Part shown: positions 21,934 through 32,933 of the stretch, piece after piece | Numbering within the stretch: the stretch's first letter is position 1 | Layout: every line of letters starts with the position of its first letter | Source: Diplocarpon mali | Lineage: Eukaryota; Ascomycota; Leotiomycetes; Helotiales; Drepanopezizaceae | Reading direction: 5' to 3' | NCBI GenBank assembly: GCA_024741835.1 | Contig: JAENRP010000110.1 | Coordinates: 62,001 to 126,000, forward strand | Length of the DNA: 64,000 nt | The notes under the pieces: generated by a model | What the model was told of the DNA's origin: nothing | Database searches by the model: none | The model's input: the letters and a program-made list of their open reading frames with translations, nothing else | Made by a program: the position numbers and the translations under genes

Positions 21934-23691
21934 GGTAGAACACACCTGGAATACTCAAACATATCCGCCAACTCCTCCCCGAACGCACGATCCGGCACGG
22001 CCTCCACCATGCGCTCCCTCTCCACCTGCACATAGCCCGCGCTCCGGCCCGTCACGCGGCTCCACGTGGCGGCGAAGTCGCTCCACGAGCAGATGCTCCC
22101 AGCAGCCAGGTAGTGTCTGCGCGGCGGCAGCTGGGCGACGGCGTGTACGAAGGCGCCGAGGTCGGAGGCGACGGCGAGGTGCGGGATGGGGACGGAGGGG
22201 GAGGTCGGGAAGCGGGTCTGGTAGGTGTCGTCTGGGAGCTGGTTGGAGGTTGGAGTGTTAGTCTTGGTTGGGGCAGATGGGTCGAGATGGGGATGGGGCT
22301 TGGTTTGGTTGTGGTTGTGGATGTCGCTGCGGGTACGGCCGTGCGAAGGGGGGTATGAGGAGAGAAGAGAAGGCGTGAAGAAATAGAAGATAAATAAAAA
22401 GATACATGAATAAGCGAAAAAAAAGGAATGTAAGATTAAATGGATATGTCGGCGAGCAAATCAATGGACATTAGACGAGGGCAGCCCTTGAAGCATCTTG
22501 CGAAAACACGCATATCGGGGATTAAAAGGAGCAACGGAAAGAAGAGCAGCCCACCTTGGCAAAGTACGATCCCAGCGCCAGCCGGTAACTACTCATGAAA
22601 TACCCTGTCTGCACATAACTCGCCTTCCGGGCCAGCTCGGGATAGCGCTCCTCGAGGTAGATGGGGAAGACGTCGGCTTTGGCGTCGAAGTGGTAGAGCT
22701 GCGTGAAGCGGCCGCCGCTGCACTCGCGAGCGTTGCTGAGCGTGCTGGCTATGAAGCCTGTGTCGTCTAGGTTGGAGACAATTTCTAAAGGGGGGTGTCA
22801 GTGAGGTGGTCTCTGGTGGGGGATGAGAGGATTGTGAATAGCTACACATCTGTTCATGTGTGCGTATGGTATACGCGTGATGTTCCCCTCCAGAATCTGG
22901 TCTCGTCTGGGGAAGAGAGAAGCAGAAAAGTGAGACAAGAAAGACCAAAGACAACACAAAGAAAAGAACCCCGGGAACGAAAACAAGAACCAACAAGAAA
23001 CTAGATCCAACATGTGATCCTGAATAAGAAGAAAACACACACCCTCACTCCCCGCAGCCTCGCAAATATTCCTCCCCAGCCTCCTCTCTACCTCCCCCGC
23101 CCAGGCTCTGCAGGTCACACCCACCTCCTCGGCGCGGGCGCGCTGATCCGGTCTGAAGAAGGGCTCCCAGTAGTTGGTGACGCTGAAGATCAGGCTCGCG
23201 CCCGCAAAGGCGGCTCTCAGACTCGCGACGTCCTCGAGATCGGTGCCGACGATCTCGACCCCGAGGCCGGCGAGCGCGAGGGCCGCGGGGGAGCTGGGCG
23301 CGCGGGTGAGGCCGCGGACGCGGTGCTTCGCGGAGGAGAGGAATTGTCGGGCGACGGACCCGCCCTGGTGGAGGAGAGGGGGTTAGCATGAGACGGTGCG
23401 TAAGTGTTTGTGACGACGGGGTCGGGAATGGGGATCGGGGATGGTAAGGGAAGGTCTGGATGGTTCTGATATGGAAGTGAGGGGTGAGAGGTCGTAATCT
23501 GGAAGTGAGGGCTGAGAGGTCGTAATCGTGGGATCTTTGCGCAGAAGAGAAAAAGGGAGGCCAGGATTGAAGAAAAGAAAGAGAGACGGAAAGAATATGT
23601 AGAGAATCCAGGATATGAGCTGGCCTGGGCTTACCTGGTTTCCGGTGACCCCAATCACGACGACCAGTTTCCTCTCTGCATTATCGGACAT
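21451..23691 (-). CDS. NmrA-like NAD(P)-binding protein
   Basis: A 356-residue member of the NmrA-like atypical short-chain dehydrogenase group, which acts as an NAD(P) sensor or reductase. Exons (minus strand) are 23691-23635, 23364-23049, 22784-22555, 22238-21946, 21697-21640 and 21567-21451. The dinucleotide fold opens with VVVIGVTGNQ, split by intron 1 before GGSVARQFL (the GxxGxxG loop). VRGLTRAPSS follows, where NADP-preferring members keep Arg. YHFDAKADV and SYVQTGYFMSS match the central family strands, and DPSLWKAEDIRK then AGIECPMTSLEDFM the C-terminus. Introns 1-4 are long for this window (270, 264, 316 and 248 nt). Intron 5 (21,568-21,639) has a GC donor (AAAG|GCAAGT). Intron 4 contains a long GA tract. 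Nitrogen regulation, as for classical NmrA, cannot be inferred. Confidence 0.85.
21867..21928. repeat. (GA)31 microsatellite inside intron 4 of the NmrA-like gene
   Basis: 62 bases of uninterrupted GA on the plus strand, which is a (CT)n tract in the sense direction of the gene. It lies only about 17 bases from the donor site of the intron. Confidence 0.97.
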
Positions 23692-26396
23692 CTCGGGTAT
23701 AATTTGCTGCTCTCGGATGGCGATGATGTTGTTACGAGAGATGAACTGATGCAAAGGGGTGGGAAGATCAGATCAACAGCTTGGGGAAGAGGAGAGAAAC
23801 GAAGTTGTAAATAGAGGGGTCGAGAGCGAGATATGAGATATCCCGGTGGGGTGGTACGGCGGGTCTATGCCGGTTGTGGCGTACGTCCCGCGAGCATGGC
23901 GCCGGGACGGCTCGCGGCTGTTGTGGGGTAGGCGAGTGGGGGTAATTACGCTGTCATTTATATTCACGAGAAACTAAACGGATGTAGCGTGATCATAGAG
24001 CTCTATGTAGAATTATTGGCGCTCTGTTTTCGATCATCTAGATCAGATTTGGTGGTTTGTTCGCGAGTAGAGAGGAACACGCGTCAAGGCGGCGTTGGAA
24101 CAGGGGCTGCAAGAACGGGACGGGCCAATCCTAATCGGGAAACTCCAAAATGATGGTTGGAATTGGCTTGCGACTTATAGCAGGCAAGGTGTCAAGGCCG
24201 TTGAGTCGATCTCGAGGGTTGAGGATTTCAACAAGTGATTCTTGCTATCCCATAATTCTAGGCAAAGGGTCCAGAGCAGGACTTGGGCGTAGACATACCC
24301 GCATATACACCTGGGCGCTTCGCCAAGTCCCAGTAAGCAGAATTTTGCCAACTAGGTATGACAGAATCCTCAAATATTGATTGAAGTACTGACATGCTCG
24401 AAAAGAAGACGTATATTCGAGCTTCCTAACTGATAAATATGATGGTAATTACTGTCGCCTTGTCACACTCTCTGAATAATTTTAAGCACGGAGAGAATCT
24501 AAAACTACATGCCTGCTTAAACGGTACTCAGGGTTAGGCGCTGAATTTTACCAGGATAAACAGGGGAGAGAGCTACTATGCACCCCGTATAACTTGTCAT
24601 GCTCGACAGATGATACTAGAACAGTCTATAAATTAAGTATAAACCCATACTTTGATTGGCACAAGTATCTATTATCTTATACTGGTACGATTTTCAATCG
24701 TCAACACGGCTTTTTTGCGTTCAAAATACTCTCTATTCACGCGCGAGCTCCAGACAGGGCCCTGATGACGGGTTTCAGAGCTATTTCAGTACAGTTCGAC
24801 AGAGTTCAGGGAAAATGATGTGGACAGTGGCCTCCATTCAGAAATGTGGTTGCGATATTGATGTACATTTTACAGACCAGAGTGTTAAACTTTCCTTTCA
24901 GCACTGCGGAGATAGAGCTCCTGCTTGCTCATTATATTTAGGAATCAAGTTACTTCGTAGAAGGCTGGGGCTGTATAGGGTAGTGGCAGCTGTGATGGCT
25001 TAGGCTCTTGCGATACTACCTAGATGCCGCTGTAATCGCAGTTCTATATCAATTATTTGCAGCAGTTACTTATACACTTTTAGATAAATTCAATCATGGA
25101 TTCTACTTTCAGGCATAAGTCTGATGCCAAACAATTTGCGGAAAATTAAATCGCATTATTATGATCTATGGAAATGAGTATACAGTATCTTGCGTTTGTC
25201 TTCTTTAGACGCTGAAGACATGAACCAGGCTTATAAGTCAGCTTATATGCCTCTTACTATCGCTTTAGATGAATGGTTTTATTCCAGATACTTGAGCTTC
25301 TCCGAAAGATTTCGAGTATAGAAAGTGCAAAAACTTACTAGCAAATCAAGGACGAGATCCTGTCAAACAGCTCCTGTTTATACCCAGGATTTTGTCAGGA
25401 TGCTGGTCAGCGGGGATATACTTCACGATCAAGGGGGATAATGGGTTTTAGACTACAAAAATATTCCAATACGATACTTGCCCGGGGATTCTTATGGCGA
25501 GGTCCTACTATAACTGTGTAGCCGAATGACCGGGACAGAGAAAATGTATCGCATTCATCGAGGACCAGACTTAGCGTTGGGTAGGTGCTTTGAGCCATAT
25601 ATTTCCATTCCCACCGAGCATCCCTACTACCAGTGCCTCTCCGTGGCGGGCTATCGTCATGAGCTTGGATTTAACTACAACCTTTTGATTACGGCTTTCG
25701 AAGAAAATCTTCTGACTCGGCCCCAAGATCTGAGAATATCAACCGGGGCACTGGGCAGGTAGTTCTCTAATCTATTTGCCAACAAACTGGTCGCCATAAT
25801 ATGTTAATTAAAGAAACGGCTGGCGCTCTGCTTCTCTGCCCGGCTGTTTTGGCTTCGCTTCAGGGGCTCGCTTAGTTTGTGAAATCAACGTACGTTGTGT
25901 TGTCAACTAGCTAAGCGAGCGAGACACTTTCAGCTTTGTTTGGTTGATCTTAGCGTCGTATCTACGCCCTAGTGAGCGAGATATATATTAGTCTTTTGGA
26001 ATCTAAGCGCAGGAGATCTTGAAAACAATTGTAATAAGATTAGACGGTGGTCTCGTAGATACCTTGCGGAACTTGCAGTTCCATAATATGGTGAGCGCGT
26101 TCCAATGCGCTGTATTGCTTCCGTGCAGAGGGCCTATTCTAGGCTAGAGCGATCTTTGCTTAATCTCTGGACGCAGGCATTTGGCAAGTAGAAAATTGAC
26201 ATCAGCTATCTCAAGCTACTTTGGATGATGAGCCAGCAAAAAGATTCGACTCACGTATTTAGAACGCGTTCCGTAAGTATCAATCGAGTTAAATCAAGCT
26301 GTGTTTGATTTTTTGCTAGGGTATAGCACGATGTTTTCATGATGCGTAATGTGCAAAAACTAAACGGAAGCAAAGGATTACAAGACCTAGGCTTTA
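23692..26396. other. 2.7-kb gene-poor, AT-richer interval
   Basis: This includes the NmrA-like promoter side and then, from about 24,000, AT-richer sequence with only short frames. A 78-codon plus frame at 25,526-25,762 and a 115-codon frame at 24,656-25,003 have no recognisable motif. A hairpin-forming element is listed at 25,866-25,920. Low GC and many stops suggest decayed sequence, possibly old RIP-affected repeats, but no transposon domain is recognised. Confidence 0.45.
25866..25920. repeat. Hairpin-forming inverted repeat with central palindrome
   Basis: Perfect 10-bp arms GCTCGCTTAG (25,866-25,875) and CTAAGCGAGC (25,911-25,920) flank a segment holding the perfect 12-bp palindrome CAACGTACGTTG (25,886-25,897). 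The size suits a small relic of a terminal-inverted-repeat element; there is no coding sequence. Confidence 0.8.
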
Positions 26397-28520
26397 CTAG
26401 CAGAACACGAAATCTCGAGCCTCAAAGTGCCCTGCTTTCAGGAAAGATAAAGCTTCCCCGTCCATGATTCCATGAATATATGCTTCTCCAATGACCTGAA
26501 AGAAAGGACCGCACGGACGAATGAAAATCGGTGTGCTGCAGCCAAAAATAATCGCAATCTTGTCGCCCCTTCGCAGTTGGCTTGCATCATCGCCGTACAT
26601 GTTGTCTGGTCCCCATCCCATGTACCCGTTGGTGGTCACGATGAATCTTCTCCCCTGAGCCGTGCGGTTGTTGCAGCTATATGCTTCGGTGTAATCGTAT
26701 TCCGAGGCATCGTCCGGGATCGTCTCGTTAAAGTAGCTTTCCAACGGCCTTCCCAGTACCATCAGCCCTCTATTGACTTCCCTCCATCTACTCCATCGGA
26801 AGTAGTAGCCTTTTTGATTGGCCAGCCACGACCATCCCAGCTTTTTGAATTGCGATTCTGCTCTTCGAAAGTCAGAAGGTATATTGAGGATGGCAGAATG
26901 TCGAGTGCTTGCTCTGTCCCCACCAGCAACCCTATCTGAGACAAGCGTACGGTATAGGGCTTCTAAAGTTCCCTCGATGGTCTGGTAAGCGTTCTCAAGC
27001 GACCTGGGCTGCTGGATTGTATGGGCGGCCCATTCGAAATAGCCATGTTCCCGAGCAGAAAGTCCGTCGACTTCATCTACGATGAAACCTCGGCAGCCAA
27101 GATACATAGAATCATCAGAGAACCGCACCTTGCATGCCACGTCTCCACTGGCTTCATAAGACAAGGCCAGTTTGTTGCTAGGTGGGAGACCTGCGGTTTT
27201 CCAGAATGGACCCCAGATATCTACCGCGATCCTCCCATGCCGTATACGCCCAGTCCACGTCCAGTCCGCGGCCCACGAAGGTGGCCCTCTCATGCCCCAC
27301 GGATTGCCTTCCCGCACGACCTCCAGGTTGCCATGAGCAGAAATGAATATCCTCGCCACATTTGCGTAGACCCGTGACGCGGAAAGCGCGTAACTGGGAA
27401 TAATGTTCCTTGCCACCAGCGGCTCCATCATTCCCACCAGCCCGTAGACTTTGTCCCTATCGTCTTGGGCCACGCCGGAGTCCGCGAGGTCTAACAGTTG
27501 TCCGAATGCCAAATAGTCATCCCCACCTTGCTCCTCGTTGCGGCTCAACTGCCATAGATTTCGGAACACGAGGTGCAGACTAGTCGTCGTCCACGCGGCG
27601 GATTGGTTTTGATTCGGATATAGTACTGCGAACTCTCGCTGTAAGACGTAGTCTTTGACCGTCCAAAGATGTGCAAAGAGGAAGCCAATGGCTTGACAGA
27701 AATGGAGCCATTTCAAGGTCCGGCTGCCACAGCATAGCACTGTGGACGACGAGCCCAAGACAATCTCCTGGATGATCCAGAGCCGGAACCAGTACTGTCT
27801 TCGCATGAGGTTGTGCAGAGCTGCCCAATTCCCGAACCCAAGATACTCGGGATCTTCGCGCAGCCTCTTTTCCAACTCCTCTCCGCGATCTGCTGCTCGG
27901 GCCGTATTGAATGCGTGAAGCAGGTCAAATGCCATGTCGCTGTCGTCGCTGGCCTCGCCTATCCACGCCACGACAGAGACGGCCTCCCCGTAGATCGTGC
28001 GCATCCTGCCGATCTGGCGAGACTTCTCATCGGGGTCTTGCTGATTGATACATATGGCGTCAACCCATAGTTTCTGGCCCCCTGAGAAGGCAGCTCGAGT
28101 GCTCAAGCGTCGCAAGGCCAGCTCGAGATTTTGTTGCACTGTAGTCTCGGATCCGTTCAAAATGATAAGACTAGTATCCTCGGGCTCGCCCCAAACGTAG
28201 GACAGAGCCGCGTAGTCTCCCCATGTGAATCGGTGACTTGGGTACTCCTCGCCATGAAGTTTCGAGTCTGGCCTATTTTGTGGAATGGGAGTTCTCGCCC
28301 AGTGGCTAGCTCGCTTTCGTCCAGAAGAACTCGACGATGCGAAGAATGAGCCGTATTCCTCGGTGGTGTCCTTGAGTGATACGGTCACGAGCGTGCATAC
28401 CACTGGTTTAGGTCGCGATGCGTATGGTGAGATGCTAATCAGACGGATCTCATCTGAGTCCTGATCCAAAGCAGTGTATATTGATTGAGCACTCATTTCA
28501 TTCTCGCAAATAATTGACAT
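26397..28520 (-). CDS. HET-domain protein (heterokaryon incompatibility-like)
   Basis: An intact single-exon gene of 707 residues with an N-terminal HET domain (PF06985). The three landmarks are clear: YAALSYVWGEPED (residues 103-115), LWVDAICINQQDPDEKSRQI (151-170) and VVAWIGEASDDSD (183-195). DNLQ-type start and RQYWFRLWIIQEIVL (near 247) complete the domain, and DDRDKVYGLVGM (near 355) is the usual post-domain signature. The C-terminal half, ending near GGDKIAIIFGCSTPIFIRP-like sequence, is typical of large HET proteins. Such proteins trigger cell death after fusion of incompatible strains, though most family members are untested. ATG 28,520 and 28,496 are both possible starts. It sits alone in AT-rich, gene-poor DNA yet has no internal stop or frameshift, so it appears functional or only recently released from selection. 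Confidence 0.92.
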   Translation of the reverse strand: MSIICENEMSAQSIYTALDQDSDEIRLISISPYASRPKPVVCTLVTVSLKDTTEEYGSFFASSSSSGRKRASHWARTPIPQNRPDSKLHGEEYPSHRFTWGDYAALSYVWGEPEDTSLIILNGSETTVQQNLELALRRLSTRAAFSGGQKLWVDAICINQQDPDEKSRQIGRMRTIYGEAVSVVAWIGEASDDSDMAFDLLHAFNTARAADRGEELEKRLREDPEYLGFGNWAALHNLMRRQYWFRLWIIQEIVLGSSSTVLCCGSRTLKWLHFCQAIGFLFAHLWTVKDYVLQREFAVLYPNQNQSAAWTTTSLHLVFRNLWQLSRNEEQGGDDYLAFGQLLDLADSGVAQDDRDKVYGLVGMMEPLVARNIIPSYALSASRVYANVARIFISAHGNLEVVREGNPWGMRGPPSWAADWTWTGRIRHGRIAVDIWGPFWKTAGLPPSNKLALSYEASGDVACKVRFSDDSMYLGCRGFIVDEVDGLSAREHGYFEWAAHTIQQPRSLENAYQTIEGTLEALYRTLVSDRVAGGDRASTRHSAILNIPSDFRRAESQFKKLGWSWLANQKGYYFRWSRWREVNRGLMVLGRPLESYFNETIPDDASEYDYTEAYSCNNRTAQGRRFIVTTNGYMGWGPDNMYGDDASQLRRGDKIAIIFGCSTPIFIRPCGPFFQVIGEAYIHGIMDGEALSFLKAGHFEARDFVFC

Positions 28521-31193
28521 TCGGTCACGAAGGATGCCGCTGAGAAAATGGGCTCTACGACGTGCGCGCTAATACACTGCAAATGATTGGCTTTGATACT
28601 GCAGCTATACTGAGGACTTTGTCTCTGAACTCTCGATATAATTGAGCAATTCTGAACAGGCAAATGCTTGTTTCGGCAATCCACTCGAAACTTCTAATAA
28701 GACTTTAAAATGTAAATGATTTCGCCAGTCCGACCTATTTTTGAGCTGCAGCTGATTGCTAGTATCTCTTTGTGGACATTCCCCAGAAAGACTTCTTATC
28801 TAAAACTCGCAGTACCTTCTTAGAAAGTCAATATTGTGATTATGATAAATCAAAAAATCCCTGATTGAGATTCTGAATTTTGAAATTGATTGCATACAAT
28901 CCAATACTCATATCTCATATTCCTGAACGTCTCCCCATTTTCTTTTTTGTACTTCTGCCATACATCTGAAATGAATGAATTCTTCCGCTGATAATCTTTT
29001 CTGAATTACAACTATTCTATCAAAATTTAGGAACCGATTTATAAATCATAATCTCCTTGAAGTCTCAGTCATCGCCATCATGATCGGACTCATTCCTTGT
29101 GTGGTCGCTCCATCTATGTTAAATAAAAATAGCTAAAGAAAACTTAAAGACTTTGGAAGGGGGCTTGTATAATATGCTTTGATATCTAAACACTCTCAAG
29201 TAACATATGAGAACCAACGTTTCTACCTGAATAAAGTGAAAGCTCTCTGATTATTTTACTAACCCCACTTTAATTTTATAGGAAGAATACGAATAATCGC
29301 GTTACTATTGCGTGCACGAGGATTTATAGCACCCTATAGCATCGACACTTATCATCAGTACCTTGTTTAGCACTACCACAAAGCTATTAAGAGATGGCTA
29401 ACAGAAGATGGCTAGTACCTTTTAGGAATGCTGTTCTAAGTAGATTCTATTAGCGCTCTCTTAGCACAACAAAAACACATCTTTCCTTTGAATTACTTAC
29501 TACGCTCTTGTCGTGAACAGTCACAGGTACTATTCTTTGCATACGACAAGATCTTAAACTATACAAGGAAAAAAACTCGACAATTATATCGATAATCTTA
29601 AGTTAATTTTCCTTTTGGAAATTAATAACTGATTCGGAAAATACATATTTAGTCACATGTTCACAAGTTTTAAGACCAAACAAGGATAATGAAGAGTCCA
29701 TTTCATAACCAAGCCTTTTTTTCGATGATTTAAATTATAATTATCTGTTCTCTTAGCTTGCTTGTCGAACTGTATTCAAAGGTTGATTCTTAGTGGTGGC
29801 AGAAGCTTGTAAAATCCTAATTTAGCTATATATCTCAAGTCCTTTTTATAGGAGTGCTACTTGGCCACTTCAGGGGCTGATTACATAAGCCTGTCCTTAG
29901 AGCCTCAGGCTCCTCGTGGCGCAACAATAATTTATACACGTTAACACTTCATCTACTCTTTACGCACAGCTGTAAGGCTCTCAACCCATCCCATCCCATA
30001 TCCGGTACTCTCTACACGGCTCTACTCATTCTCCTAAAACTCCACCTCATATCTCGGACTTTCATCTTAATTCTACACATTCTACTTGATTCCGCTAATT
30101 TTGTTTATTCTGTGTTATCCCATCTTACTTCGTACCTGATATTCTCTACCCATACCTGACTCTACCAAATTCTACCCAACTCTACTCGTTCTACTCTTTC
30201 CACTATATATCTACCTACCCACCACCCGTGTAGTAGAATAGATCAGGACAATCTCGCACTGCTTCGCTAATTTATTTACACTCCTCGCTTCTTGCTTCTT
30301 GCTTATGGCTACCGATTCTCTTCTGATACACGCTCGAGATAACCCTACCCAGTAACCTAGCTACCTGCTAATCTGAATACTGGTAGTAACCAACCGTACA
30401 CAACTGCACGTAACCGCATATAACCGCAAATAACCAGAAGTATTCGACAAATCCAGTTAAACAAGTAGTCTTTGAATAAAACTAACGAATCTATATCACT
30501 GTAATATTTACAAATCCATTAGCTAATCTGACTCCTAATCAATTTTATAAGACTCCCATTTGACACCCATCTAACCCACGAACTTACATACTCACAAATC
30601 CGAACTCATATTCACCAAATTATTACCTTCTTACTACACCTCATCTGCTCATCTTAAAACCCGCTCCCCCTCCTACTACATAATCCGAAAAATTATTCAA
30701 GAGATGCAATGTTTTTGATTTTCTCGCTTAAATAGCAAAATTTTTTTGATTAGCACTGTACAACATATGTACGTGTCTATGTCATTTCAATTCAACACGC
30801 CTTTCTTCCCCCAACTAGCTTATTTAAACGTGCAAGAAGCTATTGATTTCATTCTTTTCATATATCTACAATCCCCACTGCCTAAAACGTCACAAAGTAT
30901 CGAATTGCAGCGCGCGAATATCTTCTCTCTCGTACAATGCCTGCGGCTGAGCACCAAATACAGCCTCGTGCGTCAGATGAACCAGTAATTGAAGAAAGAA
31001 GAGTAAAAGTAGCAGCGCATCAACTGGTATCCGCGGCGCTATGCAGAAAAGCAACGCTCGCGGTCAAATGTTTCCCTTTCAACTCAATCCAAATGGTGCA
31101 AGAAACCCCCAATCGATCCAATATTCAAATTCACTCCTCTTGCCTCTTCCACGCACTGCCCCCGCACTCAGTCACGCCTCCACAGCTCGCCAC
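28521..31193. other. 2.7-kb gene-free AT-rich interval
   Basis: No gene is supported. The interval holds LTR-like copy 2 (29,746-29,926). It also holds a striking G-poor stretch from about 29,940 to 30,710, in which C and T dominate the plus strand and words such as TCTACTC and TAACCGCA recur. The frames at 30,937-31,335 overlap the choline sulfatase 3' end and are probably shadows or trailer. Confidence 0.5.
29746..29926 (-). repeat. Solo-LTR-like sequence, copy 2 (inverted relative to copy 1)
   Basis: Read on the minus strand it begins TGTTGCGCCACGAGGAGCC and ends near GAACA, giving TG...CA termini as in LTRs. It contains CTATAAAAAGGA, a TATA-like core. It matches 17,756-17,930. No clear target-site duplication was found. 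Confidence 0.75.
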
Positions 31194-32933
31194 TCACTGC
31201 CCATGCGCCCCAGCTTGGTGCCCAATAATCCCCCCAAAGCGACTCGAATCCTTGAAGCTCCCCAGTAGATCTCTTCCCTTGGCATCTACAGGCGGAAACC
31301 TTGCCTTCAGCTCCAGATCATCGAGATGCATATGACTCCTGATATACTTCTCCCTACCATCATCCCGCGGGTCATGGTCCCAGCTGGTGAACGCGCCCGT
31401 CTTGAGCGCGGACCATACCAGGCGCCTCTGCTTCTGGGAGAGCAGGACGGAGGAGGTGATAGAGGGCATGTCCCACTTCGCCGAGGCCTCTGCTACAAAG
31501 GCGGAAAGAGTGGCGGCGAGGGCGGGCGTGAAGAGAGGGTGCTTGGAAGGCAGGGCGGCGAGGTTAGTGAGTTCCGATGGATCTGAGGAGAGGTTGTAGA
31601 GTTGGTCGGGGTCTGCGGGGCAGGTTATGTACTTCCAGGGGCCGCGGCGGATCATCATCATCGGTGCGATGGTGCCTTCACCGCAATATTCGGCAAACAC
31701 GGTATCGGAGCCTCCGGATCGATTTTCTAGGTGCGGGAGTAGGGAGGAGCCGTCCATGGGGAGGCCAGGCCAGAGCTTGGTGTGGGCGAGGTCGACGAGC
31801 GTGGGGAGGATGTCGAGGGTTGAGACGTTAGCGCGAACGTGGTGGGGGGTAAATGTTGCAGGATGGTGGATAATCATGGGGACCCGGACCGAGGCTTCAA
31901 AGTAGGACATCTTGTACCACAAGCCGCGCTCGCCTAGCATATCGCCGTGGTCGCCACTGAACACGATGATGGTATCCTCGTCCAGTCTACACTCTCTCAG
32001 AGTCTCTAACAGCTTGCCGATGCAATCGTCCACGTAGGATACAGCTCCGTAGTACGCCCGTCTCGCACGCTTGATCTGGTCTGGGGTGAACTTCTTACCC
32101 CATAGGTCGCAGACTCTCAGTAGACGCTGGGAGTGTGGATCCTGATCTTCTTGTGAGATGTTGACGTCGGGGAGTGGGATTTCCACATCCTCGTACATGT
32201 CCCAGTATTTCTTCTCGATGGTATACGGATCATGAGGATGGGTGAGGGAGACTGTCATGCAGAACGGGCGGGTATTCGGACCTTTACGGACATGATCGTA
32301 GAGGAACTGCTTGGATCTGTTCCGTCAGCGTGCTCCTCCAGGAGTGTCAATGTGTACTGACCGGTACATGACCTCCTCATCGTAGTCCAATTGATTGCTT
32401 CGCACACACGGCCCCGCCTGCTCAATGGAACTCGCATTATGGTACCACTCTAATCTGCGCTCGGGTTCCTCCCAATTGACCGCCCATCCGTAGTCCCCAG
32501 GGTATATGTCGCTGGTGAGTCGACTCTCGTACCCATGCAGCTGCTCCCCGATAAAGTGCATCTTACCCGCCAGCGTCGTCTCGTAGCCGGCAGCGCGCAG
32601 GTAGTGCGCGTACGTCGGCACGCTGGAGTCGATCGAGCAGGCATTGTCGTAGGAACCGATCTTGGTGGGGAGTTGGCCGGACACCATGGACATGCGCGAG
32701 GGCGCACAGAGGGGGGACGGGCAGTACGCGGAATCGAAGACGACGCCACTGGCAGCGAGAGCGTCGAGATGGGGGGTCTTGATCTGGGAGAGCGGGTTGT
32801 GCATCTTGAGGAGAGGGGCGGCCAGTTGGTCTGCCATGATGTAGAGGATGTTGGGCTGTCTGGAGGAAGCGGTTCGAGGCATGGTGGGCTCTTTTCGGGG
32901 CGAGGGGGGGACCGAGTTGAGATCTGGAGCCAT
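31194..32933 (-). CDS. Choline sulfatase
   Basis: A 564-residue type I sulfatase, predicted to hydrolyse choline-O-sulfate to choline and sulfate (sulfur scavenging and osmolyte turnover). Exons (minus strand) are 32933-32362 and 32316-31194; the 45-nt GT-AG intron falls in the codon for Arg of EVMYR. ILYIMADQ (residues 29-36) supplies metal ligands. CAPSR (C76-R80) is the sulfatase signature whose Cys becomes formylglycine. GKMHFIG (about 123-129) and SGDHGDMLGERGLW are further active-site blocks. TVSLTHPHDPY and the C-terminal WDHDPRDD...HMHLDDLELKARFP are specific for choline sulfatases. No signal peptide is obvious, so it is likely cytosolic. ATG 32,882 is an alternative start, just before QPNILYIMADQ. 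No choline or sulfate transporter lies beside it. Confidence 0.93.

Noticed and set aside
15140..23691. A secondary-metabolite cluster around the LaeA-like and NmrA-like genes
   Set aside because: No polyketide synthase, NRPS, terpene enzyme, P450 or cluster transporter is present; both families are widespread outside clusters.
29746..29926. Target-site duplication ATTAT around LTR-like copy 2
   Set aside because: ATTAT occurs on both sides only if the end is moved past the CA terminus, and the flanks are so AT-rich that a chance match is likely.
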